Assembly (NCBI RefSeq): GCF_006335005.1
Contig: NZ_VDMP01000024.1
Span: forward strand, 413,549 to 477,548
DNA from: Nocardioides albidus
Lineage (GTDB): Bacteria; Actinomycetota; Actinomycetes; Propionibacteriales; Nocardioidaceae
Direction: 5' to 3'
Length of the DNA: 64,000 nt
Positions 23,684 through 31,269 of this stretch are shown piece after piece (within the stretch, counting starts at the first letter, position 1; every line of letters starts with the position of its first letter). A program made the position numbers and the translations under genes. The notes under the pieces are model-generated. The model saw only the letters and a program-made list of their open reading frames with translations, was not told where the DNA came from and ran no database searches.

Positions 23684-24750
23684 CACGGACCGTCCACGTC
23701 GGAGGGCTCGAGAGCAGGGGTGTCGTCGGGAAGCGCGATCTCTCCGTGTCCGGCGATCTGGGAGAACGCCATGGTGAGCAGGCCGCAGACCAGGATGGCG
23801 GCGTCGAGCAGCAGGAGGATCGCGTCGACGATCAGGAAGATCTTCTTGAGGACCATCCGCCCTGCGCCTCGCGTCAGCCATTCGAGGACATCAGTCCATG
23901 AGTTCGGGAACCCCGAGACGCCGGTAACGAACTCGATGAGCGTCTGGAACAGCGAGGCGAGCGAGTCGAGGACCATCCGGAGTCCCATCGCGTATCCGTA
24001 CACGCGGGAGTGCACGCCGTTCACGTTGGTGGCGTGTTCGGCAAGGATCTCGTCGTACTCGCTGAACCAGGTGAAGGCCGCATCCGCGGCGTTTCCGCTC
24101 CAGGTCGAGTCCACGTGGATCATCGACGCGGCCATCTCCCGCCGGACGAGGGACCAGAACTCGGAGACCTGCTTGAGGGCTGCCATGCACCTGCCCATGG
24201 AGTCATAGTCACCCTGCAGCCATTCCGTCACGGTCTGCGAGAGGTTCGGAACCCCGACGAGCCCCAGCAGGTCGAAGAGCCAGTCCCAGCCCAGGACGGA
24301 TTTCACCGCGTCTCGCATCGCCTGGAACTGCTCCCATACAGCGAACTCGCTCGCCGGATCCGCCAGCAGCGCGGAGAACTCAGACAAGTCGACCCCCGGC
24401 GTGACACCCCCTGCGTACATGTCGTTGACGCCGGACTGCTCATGGTCGTCGGGAAGCAACGCGTCGAACGCGGCAGCCTGGGCGAGGTCGACCTGCCTGT
24501 AGTCGGCCGCCATCTCCTCCAGCGCGCCGCCGGCAGCGACGAAGGTCGGCTGCGCCCTGGCCGGGTAGTCGGCAACCAGGGTGGTGCGGACCTTGTCGAC
24601 CTCACCCTTGAACTGAGCGAAGAGCTTCGAGTCGCCGTTGAGGTGCAGATGGGTCTCGAGGAATGTCGTCATCAGCGGCACCGCGTTGGACAAGTCCTTG
24701 ACCTGGCCTCCGGCGGCTGCGAGGTCTCCCGGCACTACTTCGAACGACAT
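23683..24750 (-). CDS. ESX/WXG100-like two-module membrane protein
   Basis: Protein of 355 residues with type VII secretion-type architecture. The N-terminal 100 residues (MSFEVVPGDLAAAGGQVKDL...) resemble EspC/DUF2580-like helical hairpins. A second hairpin at about 185-275 carries a Trp-x-Gly turn at 217-219 (STWSGNAAD) like WXG100 proteins. A hydrophobic helix at about 302-332 and a short acidic tail follow. ATG at 24750 is preferred because AAGGTGA precedes it; a GTG five codons upstream lacks spacing. No ESX core genes are in the window. It may be a secreted effector scaffold or polymorphic-toxin-like carrier, without a recognisable toxin domain. Confidence 0.7.
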   Translation of the reverse strand: MSFEVVPGDLAAAGGQVKDLSNAVPLMTTFLETHLHLNGDSKLFAQFKGEVDKVRTTLVADYPARAQPTFVAAGGALEEMAADYRQVDLAQAAAFDALLPDDHEQSGVNDMYAGGVTPGVDLSEFSALLADPASEFAVWEQFQAMRDAVKSVLGWDWLFDLLGLVGVPNLSQTVTEWLQGDYDSMGRCMAALKQVSEFWSLVRREMAASMIHVDSTWSGNAADAAFTWFSEYDEILAEHATNVNGVHSRVYGYAMGLRMVLDSLASLFQTLIEFVTGVSGFPNSWTDVLEWLTRGAGRMVLKKIFLIVDAILLLLDAAILVCGLLTMAFSQIAGHGEIALPDDTPALEPSDVDGP

Positions 24751-25038
24751 CGCGGGTGTGATCACCTTTCAGTTCTGGTCGGCGGCAGCCTCGACGGGCC
24801 CGGAGGGCGTCCTGCCCGACGCACCGCTGGCTAAACGCTCACGGCTTCTGCGCCGCGGCAGCACGGTCGAGAGCCGTCGTCGTCCACCGAGTCGTCACCC
24901 GCCGAATCAACTCGCTCGCGGCGACGATTTCACCCGCGACTTCACCCGTACATCCGGCCGCCCAGATGCTCGACCAGCCATAGGCTCAATGCCCAGCCTC
25001 AACCCCTCGACAACCGCTCCCTCCCGAAGGACTTCGAT

Positions 25039-25656
25039 ATGCGCAGATCTCTGTTCCGGGCCGCGACCACGCTCTCAGCGGTCACCGCCCTCACTCTCGT
25101 CGGCACCACCGCCGCCACGGCCAAGCCCTCGGGCGCAGGCCCCGGCAACGCGCCTAACTCCAAGTCCTGCGAGCAGAACTGGACGACTCTCGCCACCAGC
25201 GACAACGTGCAGTTCTCCAGCAAGGAGGCGTGTACGTCGTACGCTGCGCGCGGCGGCGTCCTGCAGCCGTATGTCGCCCCTACCGCGAACACCGCACCGG
25301 TCGCGAACGACGATCATTTCGCGTTGGCCGCGATGTACTTGTCCAGTGGAGATGACGCCGTCGGGTTCTATAGGACGGGCTCGTTCGAGGGCAACCTGCT
25401 GGCGAACGACACGGATGCCGACGCGGACACGTTGCGCGTGCAGAGTTACACCCAGCCATCGCTCGGAAGCGTGACGATCGACCCCAGCGGAAATGCGATC
25501 TACGCATTCCCGCTCATCTACACACTCAAATGGGCAGACGACGACTTCCATGGGGACTACTGCACGTTCACCGACTCCTTCACCTACACGATCACCGACC
25601 CGTCCGGCGCGACCGATACCGCCACCGTCCCGGTCAGCATCTTCTGCGCCAAGTAG
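25039..25656 (+). CDS. Secreted Ig-like (cadherin/VCBS-type) domain protein
   Basis: Exported protein of 205 residues. Signal peptide about 1-28 (ending TTAATA). A short Cys-containing linker (about 44-66) precedes one bacterial Ig-like module starting NTAPVANDDHF and containing GNLLANDTDADADTLRV, the pattern of repeats in large adhesins, here as a single copy. It ends in a cysteine (IFCAK) that may pair with an upstream one. No sortase motif or membrane anchor. GAAGGA lies 7 bases before the ATG. Probably a small extracellular binding protein. Confidence 0.82.
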   Translation: MRRSLFRAATTLSAVTALTLVGTTAATAKPSGAGPGNAPNSKSCEQNWTTLATSDNVQFSSKEACTSYAARGGVLQPYVAPTANTAPVANDDHFALAAMYLSSGDDAVGFYRTGSFEGNLLANDTDADADTLRVQSYTQPSLGSVTIDPSGNAIYAFPLIYTLKWADDDFHGDYCTFTDSFTYTITDPSGATDTATVPVSIFCAK

Positions 25657-25720
25657 AGATTGGCCGTTGCTCGAGCGACAGCGGTCGGGAGTGACCCGGG
25701 CCGCTGCCGCCACGGCCTCA

Positions 25721-25734
25721 GCGACAGCTGTCGC
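25721..25734. repeat. 14-bp perfect palindrome between convergent genes
   Basis: GCGACAGCTGTCGC lies in the 95-bp gap between the convergent Ig-like and alpha/beta hydrolase genes. As RNA it can form only a hairpin without a proper loop, so it is more like a protein-binding site or a chance palindrome than a terminator. Confidence 0.35.
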
Positions 25735-25751
25735 AGGGCTGGCCCCGACCA

Positions 25752-26615
25752 TCACCGACCTGCGATGGCCGCGGCCACGGCGGCAGCGGCGTCGGGCGCG
25801 AACAGGATCGTGTAGTGATTGGTGTCCGGCACCCGGGTCAGGCGTAGGAGGGGTTGCGCAGCCACCGCGGCATCGATCACCTCGTCCGGCATCAGTGCTC
25901 CGGGTTGGTCGAACATCCCCCGTTCGGCGACGAGGAGGTCGGTGGGTACGTCGAGCTCGGTGATCGCCCGGCCGACCTCGTCACCGCGGGTGAGCAGTTC
26001 TCGGCCGGACACGCGCACGGACTTCTCGACGGCACGAGCCGACACACCACCGCTGATGGGAAGCGCGTCGTACCGGGCATAGGCCTCGACCCCGGGCGTC
26101 CAGTAGGGACCCATCGCCGGGTGGGCGCGGAAGAAGTCGACGTACGCCTCCTCGTCCGGCCAGGTCTGGCGCAGCCGCTCCAGGGCGGGGCCGAGCGTCA
26201 GGGCGAGAAGCTCGTCGGGGTCGACTCCCGCGGGCACCGGCAGCGGGAGCCCGCCGTCGACGAGGACGAGACGGTCGACGAGGCCGGGGGAGAGGTGGTT
26301 GGTGCTGGCCGCGAGGTAGGCGCCGAGCGAGTGCCCGACCAGCACCCGTGCTCCTGTCGCCACGAGTGCAGCGCCGATGTCGCGGGCATGCTGCTCGGCG
26401 TCGTACGGCTCGGGCAGGTCGCGGGAGCGTCCCCGTCCGCGCAGGTCGATGGCGACCAGACTCCAGTCGTCAGGCAATGCCTCGGCGACGGCCTGCCAGG
26501 ACATCGCGTTGGCGGTGATCCCGTGCACGGCCACCGCGATGTTGTCGCCCGATCCCCACCGCAGCCCGTGCAGCGTCCCGCCATCGACCTCGACCTGCCA
26601 CGTCTCCATCTCCAT
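25752..26615 (-). CDS. Alpha/beta hydrolase
   Basis: Alpha/beta hydrolase of 287 residues, about the normal length. Oxyanion HGITAN at 31-36, nucleophile elbow GHSLGAY with Ser96, catalytic Asp probably in the LLVAERGMFD region, and His in DTNHYTIL near the end. The DLRGRGRSRDL segment is typical of esterase/haloalkane dehalogenase-like enzymes. No signal peptide. Two ATGs (26615, 26609) are possible starts. Substrate unknown. Confidence 0.85.
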   Translation of the reverse strand: MEMETWQVEVDGGTLHGLRWGSGDNIAVAVHGITANAMSWQAVAEALPDDWSLVAIDLRGRGRSRDLPEPYDAEQHARDIGAALVATGARVLVGHSLGAYLAASTNHLSPGLVDRLVLVDGGLPLPVPAGVDPDELLALTLGPALERLRQTWPDEEAYVDFFRAHPAMGPYWTPGVEAYARYDALPISGGVSARAVEKSVRVSGRELLTRGDEVGRAITELDVPTDLLVAERGMFDQPGALMPDEVIDAAVAAQPLLRLTRVPDTNHYTILFAPDAAAAVAAAIAGR

Positions 26616-26749
26616 GCGGGGACAGTAGCGGGCGCCCGGCCGCGGACCAGGTCACTGTCCCGTGATCGCCGACAGCCCTCTGAACCGCGTCGTGGAGGTC
26701 GTCACGCTGGTGCGCGTCCCGCCGATCGCCCGCTGTCCGGTGCACGTGA

Positions 26750-27889
26750 TCAAAGCGCTTCGATCGCGGTGGCGGCTTTCGCCGCGCCGCCGTAGCCGCC
26801 GATGGCGACGGCCAGCTGTTTCGCTGCGGCCGTGAAACGATCGTCTTCGAGGATGTCGGCCGCGGCCTGGGCGATGGTGTCGCTGCTGGAGTCCGGCATC
26901 AGCATCCGAGCCGCGCCAAGGGTCTGCGCCTGCCCTGCGTTGAAGAACTGGTCGCGGCCCATCGGCGTGCACAGCAGGGGCACACCGCGACCGAGCGCGG
27001 CCATCACGGTGCCGAAGCCGGCGTGCGTGATCACCAGCGACGTGGACGGGAGGATCTCGGCGTGTGGCGCGTACCGCACCACCTGCGTGTCGGGGCTCGC
27101 GTTGACGGAGGCGGGATCGACCGATCCGGTCGTGACGATGGCGCGGACCGGCAGCTGCGCGACCGCGTCGACGCATCGCTGGAGCAGATCGGCCTGGCCT
27201 TGCTCGCTGGTGCTGAGACTGACGAGGACCAGCGGTGTCGACCCGTCGCGGATGTCGACCTCGTCGATCTCGCGGGACAGCGGGGGAGCGTCGAGCACGG
27301 GGCCGATGCGCAGCACGTTGGGGGCGTCCGGCGCATCGGGCTCGAACTCCTTCGGCACCGCGACGATCACCTTCGCGCAGGCGTCATGGATGTCACCGAT
27401 CCTCTCGATCGCCGGCAGACCGAGGTCCGCCCTGTGCGCGTTGGCGATCGCGATGCCAGGCGCGAACGCCTCGACGAGGGGCCCGCCCCGGAAGATCGTG
27501 TACGGCGTGTGGAAGAGGGCCGCGGTCGGAGTGCCCGATGCCAGCGCGACGTCGATGGCCGTGAACAACATGGCGTCGACCAGCACCGCGTCGGCCGGCT
27601 CCCGATCCAACTCTCGCGCGAGGTCGCGGGCGATGGTCGAGCTGAAGCAGAGTCCCTCGATCATGAGTTTCACCTCGGCTTCGAAGTCATCCGGATCCTC
27701 CATCGCGTCCCACCCTGCGCGCTGGGTCAACGGGACGAAGCGGGCGCCCACATCGCCGCACCTCTCGGCGATCGTGTCGTGTCCGAGCATCCGGACGTCA
27801 TGGCCACGCTCGACCAGCGTGCGGGTGATCCCCAGCGTCGGCACGAGGTTGCCCGCGCCGTCCCAGGTCGCGATCAGATAGCGACTCAT
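26750..27889 (-). CDS. UGT-type glycosyltransferase (GT1 family)
   Basis: GT-B fold glycosyltransferase of 379 residues resembling macrolide/flavonoid-type UGTs. N-terminal acceptor domain starts YLIATWDGAGNLVPTLGITRTL; C-terminal nucleotide-sugar motif is THAGFGTVMAALGRGVPLLCTPMGRDQFFNA. It probably transfers a sugar from an NDP-sugar to a hydrophobic small molecule, possibly for detoxification. It is divergent from a TetR regulator only 58 bp away, suggesting induction by the compound it modifies (inference). Confidence 0.87.
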   Translation of the reverse strand: MSRYLIATWDGAGNLVPTLGITRTLVERGHDVRMLGHDTIAERCGDVGARFVPLTQRAGWDAMEDPDDFEAEVKLMIEGLCFSSTIARDLARELDREPADAVLVDAMLFTAIDVALASGTPTAALFHTPYTIFRGGPLVEAFAPGIAIANAHRADLGLPAIERIGDIHDACAKVIVAVPKEFEPDAPDAPNVLRIGPVLDAPPLSREIDEVDIRDGSTPLVLVSLSTSEQGQADLLQRCVDAVAQLPVRAIVTTGSVDPASVNASPDTQVVRYAPHAEILPSTSLVITHAGFGTVMAALGRGVPLLCTPMGRDQFFNAGQAQTLGAARMLMPDSSSDTIAQAAADILEDDRFTAAAKQLAVAIGGYGGAAKAATAIEAL

Positions 27890-27908
27890 GGCTCTCCGCC
27901 CTCAGCCC

Positions 27909-27940
27909 TTGACTTGACTGCCTGTAAAGTAGGCTACGGT
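27909..27940 (+). promoter_or_regulatory. Divergent promoter/operator between GT1 and TetR genes
   Basis: Contains GCCT-N7-AGGC (27920-27934), a short inverted repeat, and TTGACT hexamers at 27909 and 27914. TACGGT at 27935-27940 ends 7 bases before the TetR ATG (27948), which suggests a leaderless transcript. The inverted repeat is a plausible TetR operator. Confidence 0.35.
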
Positions 27941-27947
27941 TGACAGC

Positions 27948-28541
27948 ATGTCAAGCGTTGGGCGGCCCGAGACTCGGACCCAGATCCTCGAAGCGGCGCG
28001 CGCGATGTTCGAGGAGCTGGGCTACCACGGCGCCGGGCTCGGGGCGATCGCGACGCGGGCAGGAGTCTCCCGCCAGGCGATCTATCTCCACTTCGCCTCC
28101 AAGGCGGAGTTGCTCACTGCGCTCCACCTGCACATCTTCACCACCGACGTCCTCCCGGTCCTGGATCGGCATCCGATCACTGCCGCCAAGACGGCGCTGG
28201 ATGCGCTCGACGCAACGATCGCCGCGGACGTCGAGGTCTCCTCGAGGGTGTGGCGGATCCACGAGGCCCTTACGACGGCACGACGGCAGCACCCGGAGGT
28301 CGAGGAGACCTTGCGTCCGGGCGAGGAGGACCGCTACGGCGTACTGCTCGCCGTAGCGCAACGGCTCAAGCAAGAAGGCGCGCTGCCGCCGAAGATGCGT
28401 GCCAGCGCGTTCGCGGACATGCTGTGGGGCCTCACAGGCCTCGGCACCTACAGGAGCCTCGTCATCGAACGAGGTTGGTCCCTCGACCAGTACCGGCGCT
28501 GGGTGCGCACCACGATCCGGCTCCACCTCAACGCCGACTGA
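27948..28541 (+). CDS. TetR/AcrR family transcriptional regulator
   Basis: Repressor-type regulator of 197 residues. The N-terminal helix-turn-helix is at about 25-55 (GLGAIATRAGVSRQAIYLHFASKAEL). A C-terminal ligand-binding domain of about 130 residues ends with a tryptophan-rich TetR_C region. It is divergently arranged with the GT1 glycosyltransferase, which is its most likely target. Confidence 0.9.
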   Translation: MSSVGRPETRTQILEAARAMFEELGYHGAGLGAIATRAGVSRQAIYLHFASKAELLTALHLHIFTTDVLPVLDRHPITAAKTALDALDATIAADVEVSSRVWRIHEALTTARRQHPEVEETLRPGEEDRYGVLLAVAQRLKQEGALPPKMRASAFADMLWGLTGLGTYRSLVIERGWSLDQYRRWVRTTIRLHLNAD

Positions 28542-29077
28542 CCGCCGACGCCCCCAAAAAGCGTTGCTACCAACAACGATGCACTGAGGTCTCCCGTGGC
28601 GTGTCCTCAGCGCATCGCTGATCGAAAGGTTGGCTCCGGCCGTTGCAGCCGGAAAGTCGATCGCGGTGATCACTGCTGACGAGCGTTGGAGTTATGACAA
28701 CTCACTTCGTCCCGCGCTGCGCTGGGCCCAGAAGCCCGGGCGGCCGTCGAGCTCTTCGACGCAGGCCTCAGCAGTCTCGTGCAGCGCATGCAGACTGCCT
28801 CAGCCGCCGCGAGCTCATCAGCACGGGATTCGCGGCCGACGTCGAAGTCGCCGCCGATCTCGACGTCTCGGCAGTTGTGCCGGTGCTCCGCGATGGTGGG
28901 TTTGGTAGCGCCGATAAGTGACATTATGTCATCTTGCAGTCTGCGTAACGGTGAGGATCAGGGCCGCCGTTGGCCGTCGCTGCTCGGTTCCAGACCTCGT
29001 CAAACGCGTCCATGCGTCGATCATCGCAGGCCCGGGCCCTGCAGCGAGGCCGTTGAGCAGCGGAGCCAGGGAGCCCG
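28542..29077. other. 536-bp stretch without a convincing gene
   Basis: No open frame here has plausible start, composition and codon use. Short frames on both strands show broken, frame-jumping coding-like pieces (for example AVELFDAGLSSLVQRMQTA near 28741, continued in another frame), which suggests a decayed gene, but the parent family is not recognisable. CTGAGG...CCTCAG inverted arms near 28584-28610 may form a terminator after the TetR gene. Confidence 0.4.
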
Positions 29078-29593
29078 TCAGGATGCGTCGGCGTAGGCCA
29101 ACTTGGTCCCGCAGTGTCGACAACGGAACAGGTAGCCGGTCAGGTCGCCGTCGGCACGCATGTGTCGCAGCACATCTGAAGGCCAGCCGTCGAGCACCAG
29201 CGCCTCAATCGCACTCTCGATGTCTACGACGTCCTCGTAACCAACTCGGCCGAGGAACTCAGCGGCATCCGAACAGTGGAAGAGCCACCGCTCTTGCTGC
29301 CATCCCGCAAACCCCGGCGTTCGGCGCAGAACTTCATCAAGCACGTCCTCCGGCACGTCTGAGGGTGCTCCGTCGACCGTAGTGAACTCGGCTTCGAACT
29401 CGCTGGCTGCGCTGCCATCAGCGATGCACCACGGGCAGATGAACTCGACCTCGTCGACGGCATAAGTAGGGCCGGCATAGATCAATCCGCGGGCCTGACC
29501 GCAGCGCTCACACTCGTCGTCGGCCTGACGCACAGCCCCCGTCGCACGCGGGTCCGGGTGGTACCGGAACACGGGCGGCACGACGGTCTCCAT
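29078..29593 (-). CDS. cbrC: CbrC family protein (UPF0167)
   Basis: Protein of 171 residues of the CbrC/UPF0167 family. The start METVVPPVFRYHPDPRATGAV and the four cysteine pairs (CERCG, CPWC, CRHCG plus a later Cys) match the family; E. coli CbrC affects colicin E2 sensitivity. The paired cysteines suggest metal binding. The family is common in proteobacteria and patchy in actinomycetes. Neighbouring gene-poor DNA supports a mobile or recently acquired location. Molecular function unknown. Confidence 0.8.
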   Translation of the reverse strand: METVVPPVFRYHPDPRATGAVRQADDECERCGQARGLIYAGPTYAVDEVEFICPWCIADGSAASEFEAEFTTVDGAPSDVPEDVLDEVLRRTPGFAGWQQERWLFHCSDAAEFLGRVGYEDVVDIESAIEALVLDGWPSDVLRHMRADGDLTGYLFRCRHCGTKLAYADAS

Positions 29594-29960
29594 GAACTGA
29601 GTCTCTCAGAACGGCCGGGAATACGTTCGGACTTGATACGCAGCCTGTCCACTAGCTCAGATCAGAGGTTGGCCGAGGTGGGTGTCCTGCGCCGTTTCGG
29701 CCCTCGTGACGCGAGCGGCAGGAATGGAGGACGTCTCAGCTGCCGTAGGTGTCACAAGGGGGGCACGACCGGACATTCGAAGCCGGTGGGTCCCGAGGAA
29801 GTCCCAGCCAGGCGCGCCGACCTCGGGTCAACGTCCACGGTGCGCCCAACCCGTCGGAGACCATCGCGGCCAGATCGCCGGTGTGGCGACCTCCCCCGTC
29901 TACCTCGTCGCCTATCAGGCGAGCCTGCTCCTCGTCCTGGCGTGCGCGATCGCGCTCCGA
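29594..29960. other. Gene-poor stretch before the XRE-cupin operon
   Basis: About 370 bp upstream of the XRE-cupin operon with no supportable gene. A minus-strand frame (29736-29984) is open but has poor codon use and no recognisable domain. No tRNA-like fold was seen. Confidence 0.4.
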
Positions 29961-29999
29961 TATGACGGTGCACCATGAGTGCACTATGCTGCACTCATG
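29961..29999 (+). promoter_or_regulatory. Promoter and perfect inverted-repeat operator over start codon
   Basis: CATGAGTGCA (29974-29983) and TGCACTCATG (29990-29999) are perfect 10-bp inverted arms separated by 6 bp. The second arm covers the start codon of the regulator gene. TATGAC at 29961-29966 is a good -10 hexamer, so transcription would begin within or just before the operator. This geometry is typical of autorepression by the XRE-type product. Confidence 0.65.
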
Positions 30000-30593
30000 G
30001 ACGAGAGTACGACGGCCCTCGCGACCGCGATCGGCGCGCGCGTCAAGCAGGAGCGCCAGTCACGACAGTGGACGCTGGACCAGCTCGCCGAGGCGGCGGG
30101 CGTGAGCCGCCGGGCAGTGGTCAACGTCGAGCAGGGGTCGGCCAACCCGAGCGTCGGGACGCTGCTGCGCATCAGCGACGCCCTCGGGGTCGGTCTCCCA
30201 GCACTGGTCGAGCCGCCGGAGTCGAAGCCGGTCCAGGTGACCCGACACGGCGAGGGCGCGGCGTTGTGGACCGGAGAGCACGGCGGGCGGGGCGTGCTCG
30301 TGGCCGGCACCGAGCCGCCCGACGTGCTCGAGCTGTGGGAGTGGACCCTCGGGGTCGGGGACCTCCACGCCAGCGAGGCCCACACCGCGGGCACCCGCGA
30401 GCTGCTCCAGGTGCACGACGGCGCGATCACCGTCGTCGTGGGCGAGGAGACGGTGCGGCTCGGGGCCGGTGACGCGATCGCGTTCCCGGGCGACGTCCCC
30501 CACTCCTATGCCAACGCCGGCCGCAAGGTCGCGCGCTTCTCGCTGTCGGTCTTCGAGCCCGGCGTGGGCGCGACCTCGCCGGCCAGTCACTGA
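29997..30593 (+). CDS. XRE family regulator with C-terminal cupin
   Basis: DNA-binding regulator of 198 residues from the ATG at 29997 (a GTG six codons upstream lies within the operator). Residues about 12-70 are an XRE helix-turn-helix (WTLDQLAEAAGVSRRAVVNVE). Residues about 100-190 form a cupin (ELLQVHDGAITVVVGEETVRLGAGDAIAFPGDVPHSY), the ligand-binding part. It leads an operon with a PaiB-like protein and an EamA permease, and an inverted repeat overlaps its start. Confidence 0.9.
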   Translation: MDESTTALATAIGARVKQERQSRQWTLDQLAEAAGVSRRAVVNVEQGSANPSVGTLLRISDALGVGLPALVEPPESKPVQVTRHGEGAALWTGEHGGRGVLVAGTEPPDVLELWEWTLGVGDLHASEAHTAGTRELLQVHDGAITVVVGEETVRLGAGDAIAFPGDVPHSYANAGRKVARFSLSVFEPGVGATSPASH

Positions 30594-30603
30594 GAGGAAC
30601 CGC

Positions 30604-31269
30604 ATGCTCATCCATCCCTGGGACGCGGCCGTCGACACCACCGAGTGGCGGGAGTGGCTCGCCACCACCGACCGGTTCGGGGTGCTCGCCGTCAACAACG
30701 TCGACGCGGACGAGGCGCCCGTCGTCGTGCCCACCCACTTCACGATCGCCGAGGACGAGCTCCTCGTCCACCTCGCCCGGCCGAACCCGGCCTGGCCCCA
30801 TCTCGAGGCCGCGCGCCGGGTCCGCCTCGTCGTGACCGGCGACTATGCCTTCATCCCCGGCTACTGGCGGGCGCGGGCCGGCGATCCGAGCGAGGACGGT
30901 GTGCCGACCAGCTACTACGCGAGCGTTCAGTTCGTGTGCCGGCCCACGATCGTCGACGACCCGCAGGACAAGGCGGAGATCCTGTCCGCGCAGCTCGCCG
31001 ACTTCCAGCCCGAGGGGCACTACGCCGACGTCGTGCCGGGCGAAGGACGCTACGGCCGCATGCTGCCGGGCATCCGTGGCCTGCGGCTCGCGGTCGAGCG
31101 GGTGGATGCCAAGTTCAAGTACGACGATCACAACCCGACCGACCATCGGGAGCGGATCACCGCGAGCCTCGAGGACCGCGCGAGCGGCCTCGACGCGTCG
31201 GCCGCCGCCCAGCAGCGCCGCCGCCTCGGCCTGATCGGCGAGTGGCGATCCGGAAGGAGCGAGGCATGA
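30604..31269 (+). CDS. FMN-binding negative transcriptional regulator, PaiB family
   Basis: PaiB-like protein of 221 residues with a flavin reductase-like split-barrel (PTHFTIAEDELLVHLARPNP, IPGYWRARAG, VPTSYYASVQ, RMLPGIRGLRL). Bacillus PaiB represses sporulation and protease genes; in actinomycetes the family is mostly uncharacterised and may be an enzyme. It begins 10 bp after the XRE-cupin gene (GAGAGGAACCGC before the ATG) and overlaps the EamA gene by 4 bp. Confidence 0.87.
   Translation: MLIHPWDAAVDTTEWREWLATTDRFGVLAVNNVDADEAPVVVPTHFTIAEDELLVHLARPNPAWPHLEAARRVRLVVTGDYAFIPGYWRARAGDPSEDGVPTSYYASVQFVCRPTIVDDPQDKAEILSAQLADFQPEGHYADVVPGEGRYGRMLPGIRGLRLAVERVDAKFKYDDHNPTDHRERITASLEDRASGLDASAAAQQRRRLGLIGEWRSGRSEA

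Noticed and set aside
28670-28924. Small minus-strand gene of 84 codons
   Set aside because: No family, no ribosome-binding site, poor third-position GC pattern; treated as part of a decayed stretch.
29736-29984. Small minus-strand gene opposite the XRE-cupin promoter
   Set aside because: It would start inside the inverted-repeat operator and shows no recognisable domain.
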